Part shown: positions 48,367 to 57,785 of the stretch, in pieces | Position numbering within the stretch: the stretch's first letter is position 1 | How the letters are laid out: each line of letters begins with the position of its first letter | DNA from: Teredinibacter haidensis | Lineage (GTDB): Bacteria > Pseudomonadota > Gammaproteobacteria > Pseudomonadales > Cellvibrionaceae | Assembly: GCF_014211975.1 (NCBI RefSeq) | Contig: NZ_CP060084.1 | Coordinates: 3,483,001-3,547,000 of the forward strand | DNA: 64,000 nt | Direction: 5' to 3' | Program-made: the position numbers and the translations under genes | The notes under the pieces: generated by a model | Told to the model about the DNA's origin: nothing | What the model saw: only the letters and a program-made list of their open reading frames with translations | Database searches by the model: none

Positions 48367-48444
48367 TTTTATACGAGGTTGTTTTAAAACACCTAATTCC
48401 TAGCCTGCCGGAATCTTTTTACCGGCAGGCTTTTTTTTGGCTAT
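48367..48444 (+). repeat. Right copy of 78-bp direct repeat bounding the accessory island
   Basis: It is identical to 36433-36510 except for one base (A at 48395). Beyond it the sequence returns to core composition, with the SulP gene 147 bases downstream. The left copy has a natural role as terminator of the efflux operon, whereas here the terminator follows no gene on the plus strand, so the right copy is probably the product of the insertion event. Confidence 0.9.
48402..48438 (+). terminator. Second copy of the RND-operon terminator
   Basis: The same 10-bp stem (AGCCTGCCGG/CCGGCAGGCT) and T-run as at 36468-36504. No plus-strand gene ends nearby. It would insulate the SulP operon from transcripts entering from the island. 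Confidence 0.85.
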
Positions 48445-48590
48445 TTGTTACCCAGTATCGATTCAGGTAGAATCGCCGCCCTCTTCTGTCCCTCCTAATA
48501 ATAACGCTACATAGACAGCTTACTCACGCCGATAGAATGTTAAGCCTCGACGGCTGTTCGGCCATATTCGTTGAATTTAAAGGAAACACT

Positions 48591-50084
48591 ATGTTGCTCC
48601 ATTCAACCAAGCAAGACTGGTTTGGCAATTTGCGCGGCGATATTCTCGCTGGGCTTGTGGTCGCTCTGGCGCTGATTCCAGAAGCCATCGCCTTTTCCAT
48701 CATTGCTGGCGTAGACCCAAAGGTTGGCCTCTATGCTTCGTTTTGCATTGCGGTAGTTATTGCCTTTGTCGGTGGCCGCCCTGGAATGATCTCCGCCGCG
48801 ACTGGCGCTATGGCGCTGCTAATGGTTACGCTGGTCAAAGACCACGGGCTACAGTATTTGCTGGCGGCGACACTGCTAACCGGGTTGCTACAGATTGTGA
48901 TGGGCTATTTAAAGCTGGGCAGCTTGATGAGCTTTGTCTCGCGATCGGTCGTAACCGGCTTCGTCAATGCGCTCGCCATTCTGATTTTTATGGCGCAGCT
49001 GCCGGAACTGACTAATGTTACCTGGCATGTCTATGCCATGACCGCCGCAGGGCTTGGTATTATTTACCTGTTTCCCCATATTCCCGTCGTCGGTAAAAGC
49101 GTACCGTCGCCACTGGTGTGTATTCTCGCCTGTACAGCGTTCGCAATGACCACGAGTTTGGATATTCGCACCGTAGGTGATATGGGCGAGCTGCCCGACA
49201 CGCTGCCGATCTTTCTATGGCCGGATGTACCGCTTACCTTTGAGACCCTGCAAATTATCTTTCCTTATTCCGCAGCACTGGCTGTGGTCGGTCTGCTCGA
49301 ATCACTGATGACCGCCACCATTGTGGATGACCTTACCGATACTAAAAGCGATAAAAACCGCGAGTGTAAAGGCCAGGGTATTGCCAATATTGGCGCCGGT
49401 TTGCTGGGCGGTATGGCCGGCTGCGCCATGATCGGTCAATCTGTTATTAACGTAAAATCTGGTGGACGCGGACGCTTGTCGACTTTTATTGCGGGTACCG
49501 TGCTGTTGATACTGGTGGTCTTTCTCAACGACTGGGTGGCTCGCATCCCCATGGCTGCATTGGTGGCGGTGATGATTATGGTCTCCATCGGTACCTTTAG
49601 CTGGGAATCTATCCGCAACCTGAAGCGTTACCCCCTGTCCACCAATATGGTGATGATAGCGACCGTTGTGGTGGTGGTGTGGACGCACAATCTCGCCTAT
49701 GGTGTATTTGTGGGCGTAATGCTCGCAGCTCTGATTTTTGCCAATAAGGTGAGCCACTTTATGTATGTAGAAAGCGAGCTGGACGAGGAACAAAGTATTC
49801 GCCGCTACGCTATCCACGGGCAGGTATTTTTCAACTCGGCCGATAAATTCCTCGCTCAATTTAACTTTAAAGAGGCTGTTGAAAAAATTATTATCGATCT
49901 TAATCGCGCGCACTTCTGGGATATTACCGCTGTTCACTCGCTGGATATGGCCGTTATCAAGTTCCGCCGTGAGGGTGCAGAAGTCGAGATAATAGGCCTG
50001 AACGCTGCCAGCGAAACCATCGTCGACCGCTTTGGCGTTCACGATAAACCAGAAGAACTAGAAAAAGTATTGGGGGGACACTAA
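48591..50084 (+). CDS. SulP-family anion transporter with STAS domain
   Basis: A 497-residue inner-membrane transporter of the SulP (SLC26) family, which moves sulfate, bicarbonate or other anions. It starts [20 protein letters not shown], has the family segment [20 protein letters not shown] in the first helices, about 10-12 membrane helices to residue 400, and a C-terminal STAS domain with [25 protein letters not shown] seven bases before 48591 favours this start over the in-frame ATG at 48537. The next gene begins on the last base of its stop (TAATG), so the two are coupled. Short SulP proteins paired with a Usp gene are often discussed as bicarbonate transporters; the substrate here is not shown. 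Confidence 0.9.
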   Translation: MLLHSTKQDWFGNLRGDILAGLVVALALIPEAIAFSIIAGVDPKVGLYASFCIAVVIAFVGGRPGMISAATGAMALLMVTLVKDHGLQYLLAATLLTGLLQIVMGYLKLGSLMSFVSRSVVTGFVNALAILIFMAQLPELTNVTWHVYAMTAAGLGIIYLFPHIPVVGKSVPSPLVCILACTAFAMTTSLDIRTVGDMGELPDTLPIFLWPDVPLTFETLQIIFPYSAALAVVGLLESLMTATIVDDLTDTKSDKNRECKGQGIANIGAGLLGGMAGCAMIGQSVINVKSGGRGRLSTFIAGTVLLILVVFLNDWVARIPMAALVAVMIMVSIGTFSWESIRNLKRYPLSTNMVMIATVVVVVWTHNLAYGVFVGVMLAALIFANKVSHFMYVESELDEEQSIRRYAIHGQVFFNSADKFLAQFNFKEAVEKIIIDLNRAHFWDITAVHSLDMAVIKFRREGAEVEIIGLNAASETIVDRFGVHDKPEELEKVLGGH

Positions 50085-50947
50085 TGAGCACACAAAAACA
50101 ACTGGTACTGTCCTGTATTGACGGCGCGCAATTTAGCTCTGCTGTATGTGACTATTCCGCATGGATCGCAAAAACGGTTGATGCACCTTTAAAGCTGTTG
50201 CACACCATTGAGCACAGCCCCGCGCCGGTAGTCGCCGACTACAGTGGCTCTATTGGTTTGGGCTCGTCGGAAGAGTTACTGAACGAGTTAACCAAGGTAG
50301 AGGCCGGTCGCAGTAAATTGCTGCTGCAAAAAGGTAAGCTAATGCTGCAGGCGGCAAAAGAAAAAGCCATCGCCGCTGGCGCAAGTGATGTGCGTATGTG
50401 TCAACGACACGGCTCGCTATCGGAATCACTGGTCGATCTTGAAGAACATATTCGTGTATTGGTCGTGGGTATTCGCGGCGAGCAACACGAAAGTAACGAC
50501 AAAGGCATCGGCCAGCAGCTAGAAACCACAATCCGCGCACTGCACAAACCCATCCTGGTGGTAAACAACGCATTTGCTCAGCCTCAAACCATTATGCTCG
50601 CCTACGATGGCAGCGAAGCTGCACAGAAAGCATTGGATATGGTAACGACCAGCCCGTTGTTTAAAGCCGTTTCCTGCCATCTGGTACACGTTGTCGCTAA
50701 AGAAACAGAAAATGATAGCGTGCTGGTTGCGGCAAAAGAAAAATTAACCCGCGCCGGTATTGATACCACCAGTGTCTGCCTTGTGGGTAAAAACGAAGAC
50801 GTGTTGCCTGAATACCAGGCCAAACACAATATTGATCTAACCGTGATGGGCGCGTTCAGTCACAATCGCGTACGCGATTTCTTGTGGGGCAGCTTTACCG
50901 TAACCATGCTGCGAAAAACTCAAAAACCTTTATTATTGTTGCGTTAA
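50084..50947 (+). CDS. Tandem-domain universal stress protein
   Basis: A 287-residue protein made of two Usp domains. The second has TIMLAYDGSEAAQKAL at residues 166-181 and ends with DLTVMGAFSHNR and the FLWGSFTVTMLRKTQKPLLLL segment, close to the ATP-binding G-2x-G-9x-G(S/T) pattern. The first domain (LVLSCIDGAQFSSAVCDYS) is more degenerate. It shares one base with the SulP stop codon, so production is tied to the transporter, and it may regulate it through nucleotide binding. That role is inference from gene order. Confidence 0.9.
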   Translation: MSTQKQLVLSCIDGAQFSSAVCDYSAWIAKTVDAPLKLLHTIEHSPAPVVADYSGSIGLGSSEELLNELTKVEAGRSKLLLQKGKLMLQAAKEKAIAAGASDVRMCQRHGSLSESLVDLEEHIRVLVVGIRGEQHESNDKGIGQQLETTIRALHKPILVVNNAFAQPQTIMLAYDGSEAAQKALDMVTTSPLFKAVSCHLVHVVAKETENDSVLVAAKEKLTRAGIDTTSVCLVGKNEDVLPEYQAKHNIDLTVMGAFSHNRVRDFLWGSFTVTMLRKTQKPLLLLR

Positions 50948-50954
50948 GTTATCG

Positions 50955-50981
50955 GTTGGGGTCGGCGTTGCTTACCCCAAC
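50955..50981. terminator. Possible hairpin between convergent genes
   Basis: GTTGGGGT pairs with ACCCCAAC around an 11-base loop, 8 bases after the Usp stop, and overlaps the last codons of the converging UPF0178 gene. No clear T-run. Confidence 0.4.
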
Positions 50982-51424
50982 GGGTTCTTTGCCAAGTAGC
51001 CGTCCAGCACCTTTGCAAACATCTGTCGATCCGCCTGACTCAGCGCCGGTGGACCGCCGCCATGCTCACCACTCGCGCGCATGGTCTCCATAAAATCACG
51101 CATATTTAAACGTGCACGGATATTGTTAGGCGTAAATTTTTCGCCTCTATGGCTCACCACCATACCGCTTTTTTCAATCACTTCTGCCGCCAGGGGGATA
51201 TCGTTAGTGATGACCAAATCATTGGGGCTCACTCTCTGCACGATTTCATTATCGGCCACATCGAAGCCCGCCATCACCTGCAGCATCTTAACGCTGGGAA
51301 TACTAGGCAGCGCTAAGCGCTGATTCGCAACAAACGTTACCTCAACTCCGGTGCGCTGCGAGGCGCGAATAAGTATTTCACGAATCACAACGGGACAAGC
51401 ATCTGCGTCCACCCATATTGCCAT
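50972..51424 (-). CDS. UPF0178 family protein (YaiI/YqxD)
   Basis: A 150-residue protein with the UPF0178 signatures [13 protein letters not shown] at residues 4-16, [14 protein letters not shown] near 69, [12 protein letters not shown] near 91, and a C-terminal [19 protein letters not shown]. The acidic pattern (DADACP, NDIPLA) resembles a PIN-like nuclease fold, but no activity is established. ATG at 51424 is the natural start. It is convergent with the SulP-Usp operon and not linked to its neighbours. Confidence 0.92.
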   Translation of the reverse strand: MAIWVDADACPVVIREILIRASQRTGVEVTFVANQRLALPSIPSVKMLQVMAGFDVADNEIVQRVSPNDLVITNDIPLAAEVIEKSGMVVSHRGEKFTPNNIRARLNMRDFMETMRASGEHGGGPPALSQADRQMFAKVLDGYLAKNPLG

Positions 51425-51590
51425 ACAAACGTTTCCTAAAAGTGCGCAGGCATACTAACACTAAAGCATCAGCCACTTGTTTTTTATCAATTCAGCTCTG
51501 GGTATAACGTTCCGCTACACCAAAATTTGATACTATCCCAGCACCTATTTAGAACCACAAATATAACAACACGAGAGAAAAGGTAAGCCA

Positions 51591-52928
51591 ATGACTTCGA
51601 CCGCTAAGACCAAACACCCCTTGCTTTGGGTGCCTTCCAGTTACTTTACCATGGCCCTTACCTACAACATGCTTACGGCAGCCGCTGTTGTAATGTTTAG
51701 CAACCTGGGGATGGATAACGCACGAGCAGCAGCATATGCCAGTGCGCTCGGCCTGGCATATACCGTTAAACCGTTATTTGCCGCATTTCTTGAAATGTAC
51801 AAAACCAAAAAGTTTTTTGTATTGGCGAGCCAAATCATTCTCGGCGTAGGCTTTATTGGTGTTTCGCTAGTAATGAGCCTGCCAAGTTACATCTCCATTA
51901 TGCTGGTTTTCTTTTGGGTGTTGTCTTTTGTTGGCTCAGCCCAAGACATTACATCCGACGGCGTATATGTTACCTCGCTCGACGCAAAACAACAGGCTCT
52001 CTTCTGCGGCTGGCAGAGCCTTAGCTGGAACCTGGGTAAATTGGCAATGATGAGTGTGATGGTGGTGCTCAGCGGTCTACTGCATCAGCATATTTTTAAC
52101 CACGACCCACATGTATCCGGCCCCGAGTGGAGTAAATCCTGGCAAATCGTTTTCGCACTGATGGGAGCCATTATGCTAGCCATGGCCGCCTGGCACTGGA
52201 AAGTTATGCCCGAAGGTGCACGCGCCGAAAACACACCTAAAACCCCCGCTGAAGCCATTAGCACTCTTATGGATGCTTTTGTCACCTTCTTCCAAAAACG
52301 CGGCATTTGGATAATGATCGGCTTTGCCCTGCTGTTCCGCGTCAGTTTCGGTTTTTTGAATGCACCCAGCATGCTGTTTATGAAAGATGCTGTCGCCAAT
52401 GGCGGGCTGTCTTTAACCAACCAGCAGTTCGGTATTATTTACGGCACATTCGGCCTTATTGCACTGCTTATCGGCTCTTTGGTTGGCGGCGCCTACGTTG
52501 CTAGAAGAGGTCTCGAAAAAGCTCTGTTTCCTCTCTGCTTTTGCGTCAACATACCCAACGTTACCTTCCTGTTGCTGGCCATCTACCAACCCGAAAGCCA
52601 CGCCGTTGTGACTGCAGGTGTAGTAGTGGAACAATTCTTTTTTGGCATTGGCTCCGTAGGCTTTATGATCTACTTAATGCAACAACTGGCACCGGGTAAA
52701 TACGCCACAACGCACTATGCCTTTGGTACCGCGCTAATGGGCCTGTGCATGATGCTAACCGGTATGGTAAGTGGCGCACTGCAACAAATTATGGGCTACG
52801 TTGGCTACTTTGTTTTTGTTATGGCCGCCACTATCCCCTCCTTCCTGATTTGCTGGTTTGCACCTTTCTACGTGAAGCACAATACAGACGAAGAAACTGA
52901 GGTTAGCGCCGAAGCCGCTACCGAATAA
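51591..52928 (+). CDS. MFS permease of the AmpG/PAT group
   Basis: A 445-residue inner-membrane transporter with twelve predicted helices. Segments such as SALGLAYTVKPLFAAFLEMY, VGSAQDITSDGVYV and SLSWNLGKLAMM match the AmpG-like/PAT branch of the major facilitator superfamily, in which the QD..DG motif in the fourth to fifth helix is conserved. Relatives carry muropeptides, acyl-CoA or sugars. It is 334 bases from the divergent-end GH27 gene, converging on it, so import of oligosaccharides released by that enzyme is possible but not shown. The gap up to 53262 holds a hairpin and no gene. Confidence 0.85.
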   Translation: MTSTAKTKHPLLWVPSSYFTMALTYNMLTAAAVVMFSNLGMDNARAAAYASALGLAYTVKPLFAAFLEMYKTKKFFVLASQIILGVGFIGVSLVMSLPSYISIMLVFFWVLSFVGSAQDITSDGVYVTSLDAKQQALFCGWQSLSWNLGKLAMMSVMVVLSGLLHQHIFNHDPHVSGPEWSKSWQIVFALMGAIMLAMAAWHWKVMPEGARAENTPKTPAEAISTLMDAFVTFFQKRGIWIMIGFALLFRVSFGFLNAPSMLFMKDAVANGGLSLTNQQFGIIYGTFGLIALLIGSLVGGAYVARRGLEKALFPLCFCVNIPNVTFLLLAIYQPESHAVVTAGVVVEQFFFGIGSVGFMIYLMQQLAPGKYATTHYAFGTALMGLCMMLTGMVSGALQQIMGYVGYFVFVMAATIPSFLICWFAPFYVKHNTDEETEVSAEAATE

Positions 52929-52967
52929 GCGTCGTCGATAATTCGATACCCGGCCACGATTCAATGC

Positions 52968-52999
52968 TGCCCCATATATCACTCATTGATTATGGGGCA
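52968..52999. terminator. Hairpin after the MFS gene
   Basis: TGCCCCATA pairs perfectly with TATGGGGCA over 9 bp around a 14-base loop, 40 bases after the MFS stop, in the gap before the convergent GH27 gene. No T-run, so termination is uncertain. The remaining 260 bases of the gap show a short CTACA/TGTAG repeat and nothing else I can support. Confidence 0.4.
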
Positions 53000-53262
53000 T
53001 TCACACCACTCACCGGGCTTTTAGAATACAAGAGCACCGTGAGCTAGCAATTCGATATTGGCCACGGCGCTACACCATCAATTCCCCCCTGTCGGCTCGA
53101 GGCCAGCGTCCATCGACAATTACTCCTGCAGTGTTCTAATGAACTACATCCGTGTAGTAAAGCTGGAGACGGTCGCGGTAGTAGCCAGATCCCTAGTGGA
53201 AAATTTTGTCGCGCAGCCCTAGGCCTTGACCGGTTTTTTGCTTATCAGAATCCATTGTTGAT

Positions 53263-54429
53263 TTAGCTTTTTCTCAGCTTTAAAAAAACCACATCGTGAC
53301 TATCGATATTAATCTCCATATTTTTATGGGTGGTTCCCACCGCCTTATTCTTCCACACATCCTTAATATTGTATGTCCCATTGAGGAAATCAAAGTGCTT
53401 CCAATTAATACGCAGGGTAAAGGCTTTATCTCCCGTGTTATGCCAGGCAATTGCCCATTCATCATTGGATAATTCTTTTACATAAATCACCTTGTCCAGG
53501 TGTTTCATATAGCGATACGCTTGCTTACCCAGCTTGTCCTGATTGATAGCAATGGCATCTTTGTTGGTAAGGATGGCGAGGGTCTCGGGCGTCATTTTGC
53601 GTAAATCATTGCCCGCCATTAGCGGAGCCGCCAACATCGACCACAGGGTAAAGTGTGAGCGTGATTCTGCAAGGCTTAAACCGGGGTTACCGACCTCCAG
53701 CATATCCGGATCATTCCAGTGCCCGGGGCCGGCATATTTTTCCAAGCCCTCCTGCAATTGGAGAATAAAACGCAAACCCATATCGTATTCACCCTGGCAG
53801 TTGTAGCAGTCGGTAATGTCGCCCGTGGTTCGCCACAAATGGCCAATATCCTGTGCCCACTCCCAGGGTTTGTTATTGCCCCATTCGCACAAACTAAACA
53901 CCACAGGCCGTTTCGCTGCGTACAATGCATCGCGCATTGTCTTGTAAGTTTCCGGCGCATTGGCCGTCCCGGTTGCGCACCAGTCATATTTCAAATAGTC
54001 AACACCCCAGGAGGCATAGAGCCTAGCATCTTGATATTCATGCCCCCGACCACCAGGGAAACCATTACAAGTACGCGTTCCCGCATCGTTATGAATACCG
54101 AACTTCAAGCCGTTGGCATGAATATAGTCGCCCAACGCTTTCATACCGCTGGGAAATTTTTTGGGGTCAGGCACCAGGTTGCCGCCGTCATCCCGCTCTA
54201 AGGCTTCCCAGCCATCGTCTACAACCACGTAGGTATAACCCGCCTCTCGCATACCACTACTAACGAGAATATCGACCGTTTCTTTGATCAGTTTTTCATT
54301 CACCTCGACCTCGAATGTATTCCAGCTATTCCAGCCCATAGGGGGCGTGAGCGCCAAGCCTTCATATTTTTGCGCCTGCGCCAGTGCGGCCAGGCAAAGC
54401 ACGGTGAAGGTTAGAATTATTTTTTTCAT
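53263..54429 (-). CDS. Secreted alpha-galactosidase-type glycoside hydrolase, GH27
   Basis: A 388-residue enzyme with a signal peptide (MKKIILTFTVLCLAALAQA). The GH27 barrel is evident: LTPPMGWNSWNTF near residue 27, YVVVDDGW near 67, the nucleophile in YLKYDWC near 149, CEWGNNKPWEWA near 181, and the acid/base aspartate in RTTGDITDC near 205. A C-terminal beta-domain follows. Members cleave alpha-galactosides or beta-L-arabinopyranosides. It is periplasmic or extracellular. Two LacI/GalR-like palindromes lie upstream, so sugar-responsive repression is likely. The neighbouring permease and GH16 enzyme suggest a small plant or algal polysaccharide locus. Confidence 0.93.
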   Translation of the reverse strand: MKKIILTFTVLCLAALAQAQKYEGLALTPPMGWNSWNTFEVEVNEKLIKETVDILVSSGMREAGYTYVVVDDGWEALERDDGGNLVPDPKKFPSGMKALGDYIHANGLKFGIHNDAGTRTCNGFPGGRGHEYQDARLYASWGVDYLKYDWCATGTANAPETYKTMRDALYAAKRPVVFSLCEWGNNKPWEWAQDIGHLWRTTGDITDCYNCQGEYDMGLRFILQLQEGLEKYAGPGHWNDPDMLEVGNPGLSLAESRSHFTLWSMLAAPLMAGNDLRKMTPETLAILTNKDAIAINQDKLGKQAYRYMKHLDKVIYVKELSNDEWAIAWHNTGDKAFTLRINWKHFDFLNGTYNIKDVWKNKAVGTTHKNMEINIDSHDVVFLKLRKS

Positions 54430-54455
54430 GCGATGCTCTCTTTGTCGAAAATAGT

Positions 54456-54466
54456 TTAACGGTTAA
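54456..54466. promoter_or_regulatory. Candidate LacI/GalR operator, promoter-proximal
   Basis: TTAAC-G-GTTAA is a perfect odd palindrome 27 bases upstream of the GH27 start codon. LacI-family operators often have this TTAAC..GTTAA shape. The regulator gene is not in the window. Confidence 0.4.
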
Positions 54467-54559
54467 CCCGGCAGTACCTATTGTCTGGTCAGTTAGCGGC
54501 ACGGGGATGCTCCGCCACGACCTGAAAAACAATGAAAGCCCCTGAACCAGCGGCCGCTC

Positions 54560-54573
54560 TGTAACCGGTTACA
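54560..54573. promoter_or_regulatory. Candidate LacI/GalR operator, distal
   Basis: TGTAACCGGTTACA is a perfect 14-bp palindrome with the central CG typical of LacI-family sites. Its centre lies about 105 bases from the proximal site, close to ten helical turns, which would suit looping. It is also 68 bases before the divergent TonB-like gene and could serve both. Confidence 0.5.
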
Positions 54574-54641
54574 CGAACTTTGACACATTGTCTTTGTCAT
54601 AGCTAGCGACTCACTAGAAATGCCTTTCAAGTCGCTATTTC

Positions 54642-55318
54642 ATGGAAGAAAAACACACCACAAACAACAAGCCGGATACCGAAAGCTTGCTCGTTCCGCT
54701 AACGTTATCGGTGATCGTTCACCTTTCATTTGTCCCTTTGGTTTTTTCCTGGGCAAACCCGTTCAGTCTCAGCGCAGATAAAAACCCATCCATCGCTAAA
54801 AGCCAGCATGTACAGATTACTTTAGTGCCCACCCCAAAGAACAATCCAGCCCCCGCCAAAACCACAAAAGCCACTAGCCCGCCGCCAGCGGATAGCAACA
54901 AACGCCCTGCGCCGGCAAAAAAACTGCAGGAAAAAATCCCTGTACCCCACGCGAAAATAAGTGAGCAAAAAAAAATGCTCGACCATTATTCAACGAGTTA
55001 CACTCACCCAACACAAATCGCGATACGGTAATATTCGATCCCACGTTAAAACAAGCGCTAGACCACTCCCAAATTCGCGCAAAAAATAGAAATCGAAAAA
55101 CAAAAGCACCGAAAACCTTCTACGAAATATCGGGAAAGCGGATTGTTCAGAAAGGCGATTATTGTTTTACATTTACAGAAGGTCACGACGAAACAGACTA
55201 TGGCCAGTGGTCGCTGCCGAAAAAGTGTGGCAATAACACTCGCGAATCTGAGACCATACAAGCGGCAATTTCCGAAACACTCAGGCGATACCGGCAAGCT
55301 AACGACGTACAAAAGTAA
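54642..55318 (+). CDS. TonB-like protein split by a frame change at an A9 run
   Basis: The first frame (54642-55031, 129 residues) has a short cytoplasmic N-terminus, a membrane helix with the TonB-type SxxxH motif (TLSVIVHLSF near residue 23), and a Pro/Lys/Ala-rich periplasmic linker. It derails after the A9 run at 54967. Reading one base back there gives QKKNARPLFNELHSPNTN, then a coherent C-terminal part with LKQALDHSQIR, FYEISGKRIVQKGDYCFTF, WSLPKKCGNN and AAISETLRRYRQ, to a stop at 55318; about 226 residues in total. The C-terminus does not resemble the usual TonB domain. A real frameshift, an assembly error, or slippage at A9 are all possible. It is divergent from GH27. Confidence 0.6.
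54967..54975 (+). repeat. A9 homopolymer at the frame change
   Basis: Nine A preceded by C and followed by TGC. Ten A, or a -1 slip on this run, would join the TonB-like N-terminus to the downstream frame. Confidence 0.75.
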
Positions 55319-55424
55319 ACACTTAAAACACCAATACGCCTGCCTGCCGACACAAACTGACATAGGCTCTAGATCTGGCAAAACACCCTAGAAGCGCAGC
55401 GTATTAGCAGCGCGAAAACGCCGA

Positions 55425-56546
<1,122 letters not shown>

Positions 56547-56565
56547 TGGATAACAAACCACCTTT

Positions 56566-57633
56566 TTATTCAGGGCGATAACGTTTTAGTAAAGCCAGAT
56601 CATCGGCCAATAAACGTCTTAGATATTCCTGGATTTTTGTATTTCCACTGTGCTCGTAGGATGCCAGTTTTTTCTTGTAGTCTGGCAAACCATAGAGAAA
56701 TGCAGCGATATCCGCGTAAGAGGGAGCAGCGCAGCCTGCACCATACGATTCTTTGGCAAGCATAAACGCATTTAGCTGCTGCTCGAATTGCCCTTGCATA
56801 GGGAAAGCCAAATAAGGTTTTCCCAAATAAAGCGCTTCACAGATTAAGGTGAAGCCCGCCGTTGCGATAACGGCTTTACAAGCCGCTAAATCCTGTAAAA
56901 AGCCATCAGCACTAAAAGGACGAAAATGAATATTATTATCGACTTCGTCCTTGTTATAACCATAGACCAGGAACTTCTCGCGTCCAAAATCTTTTAATGT
57001 TTCCAATAAAGAATCAAAACCGGAGGTAGTATAAACCAGTATATAGCCCTCATCTCTCGGCTGTAATTCAAGCACCTGACTACGTAGTATTGGCGGAAAT
57101 AAAAAACTGTGATCATTTTTTGGCGTACCCTGGTGGAAGGTTGTAATCAGGGATACCCACGGTTTTGGTACCATGGTTCTAATAATCGATTCGGTAATAA
57201 ACGCGTCTTTTTTTAACTCAGATAAAATCTGGTAATCCATGTAACGCATGCGATGCTGGTTATCAATCGACACCAGTGGAATACTGTAATGCGTTGCCAG
57301 ATAGGCGGTGCAGGGCTCAAAATCACAAAGAATACAATCTGGCTGAAATGATTTAATCAGCGCTCGTAGCTCATCCAGCGCTCTTTTACCACTGGGTATT
57401 TTCGATAGGTTTGCGGCAATGGTTTTTAAACGGGAAACTTCGTTATCTTCACTAACAATGGTCAAACCAACAATTTCCAACACATCGAAATCATCCTTAA
57501 GATTCCGATATCCGCGATCATAAGAGGCAATTTTAACCTGATGTCCTTCAGAAATTAAAAATTCCGAAATTAATCTCGCACGGGAAGAATGGCCCGAACC
57601 TTCCCCCGAAACGCCGTATAAAATTTTTGCCAT
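56566..57633 (-). CDS. MJ1255/VC2487-type glycosyltransferase
   Basis: A 355-residue GT-B protein resembling the MJ1255/VC2487 family of putative UDP-sugar transferases. It starts MAKILYGVSGEGSGHSSRA, the nucleotide-sugar GEGxGHxxR motif, then has DCILCDFEPCTAYLA near residue 106, ILVYTTSGF near 200, and the donor-side AVIATAGFTLICEALYLGKP near 262. Acceptor is unknown; relatives are found in archaea and in Vibrio. It stands between the GH16 gene and parE on the same strand with a 152-base gap on the parE side. Confidence 0.85.
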   Translation of the reverse strand: MAKILYGVSGEGSGHSSRARLISEFLISEGHQVKIASYDRGYRNLKDDFDVLEIVGLTIVSEDNEVSRLKTIAANLSKIPSGKRALDELRALIKSFQPDCILCDFEPCTAYLATHYSIPLVSIDNQHRMRYMDYQILSELKKDAFITESIIRTMVPKPWVSLITTFHQGTPKNDHSFLFPPILRSQVLELQPRDEGYILVYTTSGFDSLLETLKDFGREKFLVYGYNKDEVDNNIHFRPFSADGFLQDLAACKAVIATAGFTLICEALYLGKPYLAFPMQGQFEQQLNAFMLAKESYGAGCAAPSYADIAAFLYGLPDYKKKLASYEHSGNTKIQEYLRRLLADDLALLKRYRPE

Positions 57634-57785
57634 TATGTATTACCTATTAGCAATCGGCTCGCTTATTATTGTCAATTTCAGCATAAGTTTATACGGTTGT
57701 TTTAGTTACTCCCAAAGCCAAACACTATTCATGCCCCGCTATGCAACGTAAATAAACTTTTGGGCAGCCGCCCAATAGATACGTT

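Noticed and set aside
49302..50042. Open frame of 246 codons on the minus strand
   Set aside because: Antisense to the SulP gene, with no domain-like pattern and a high histidine content expected from reverse reading of a membrane protein gene.
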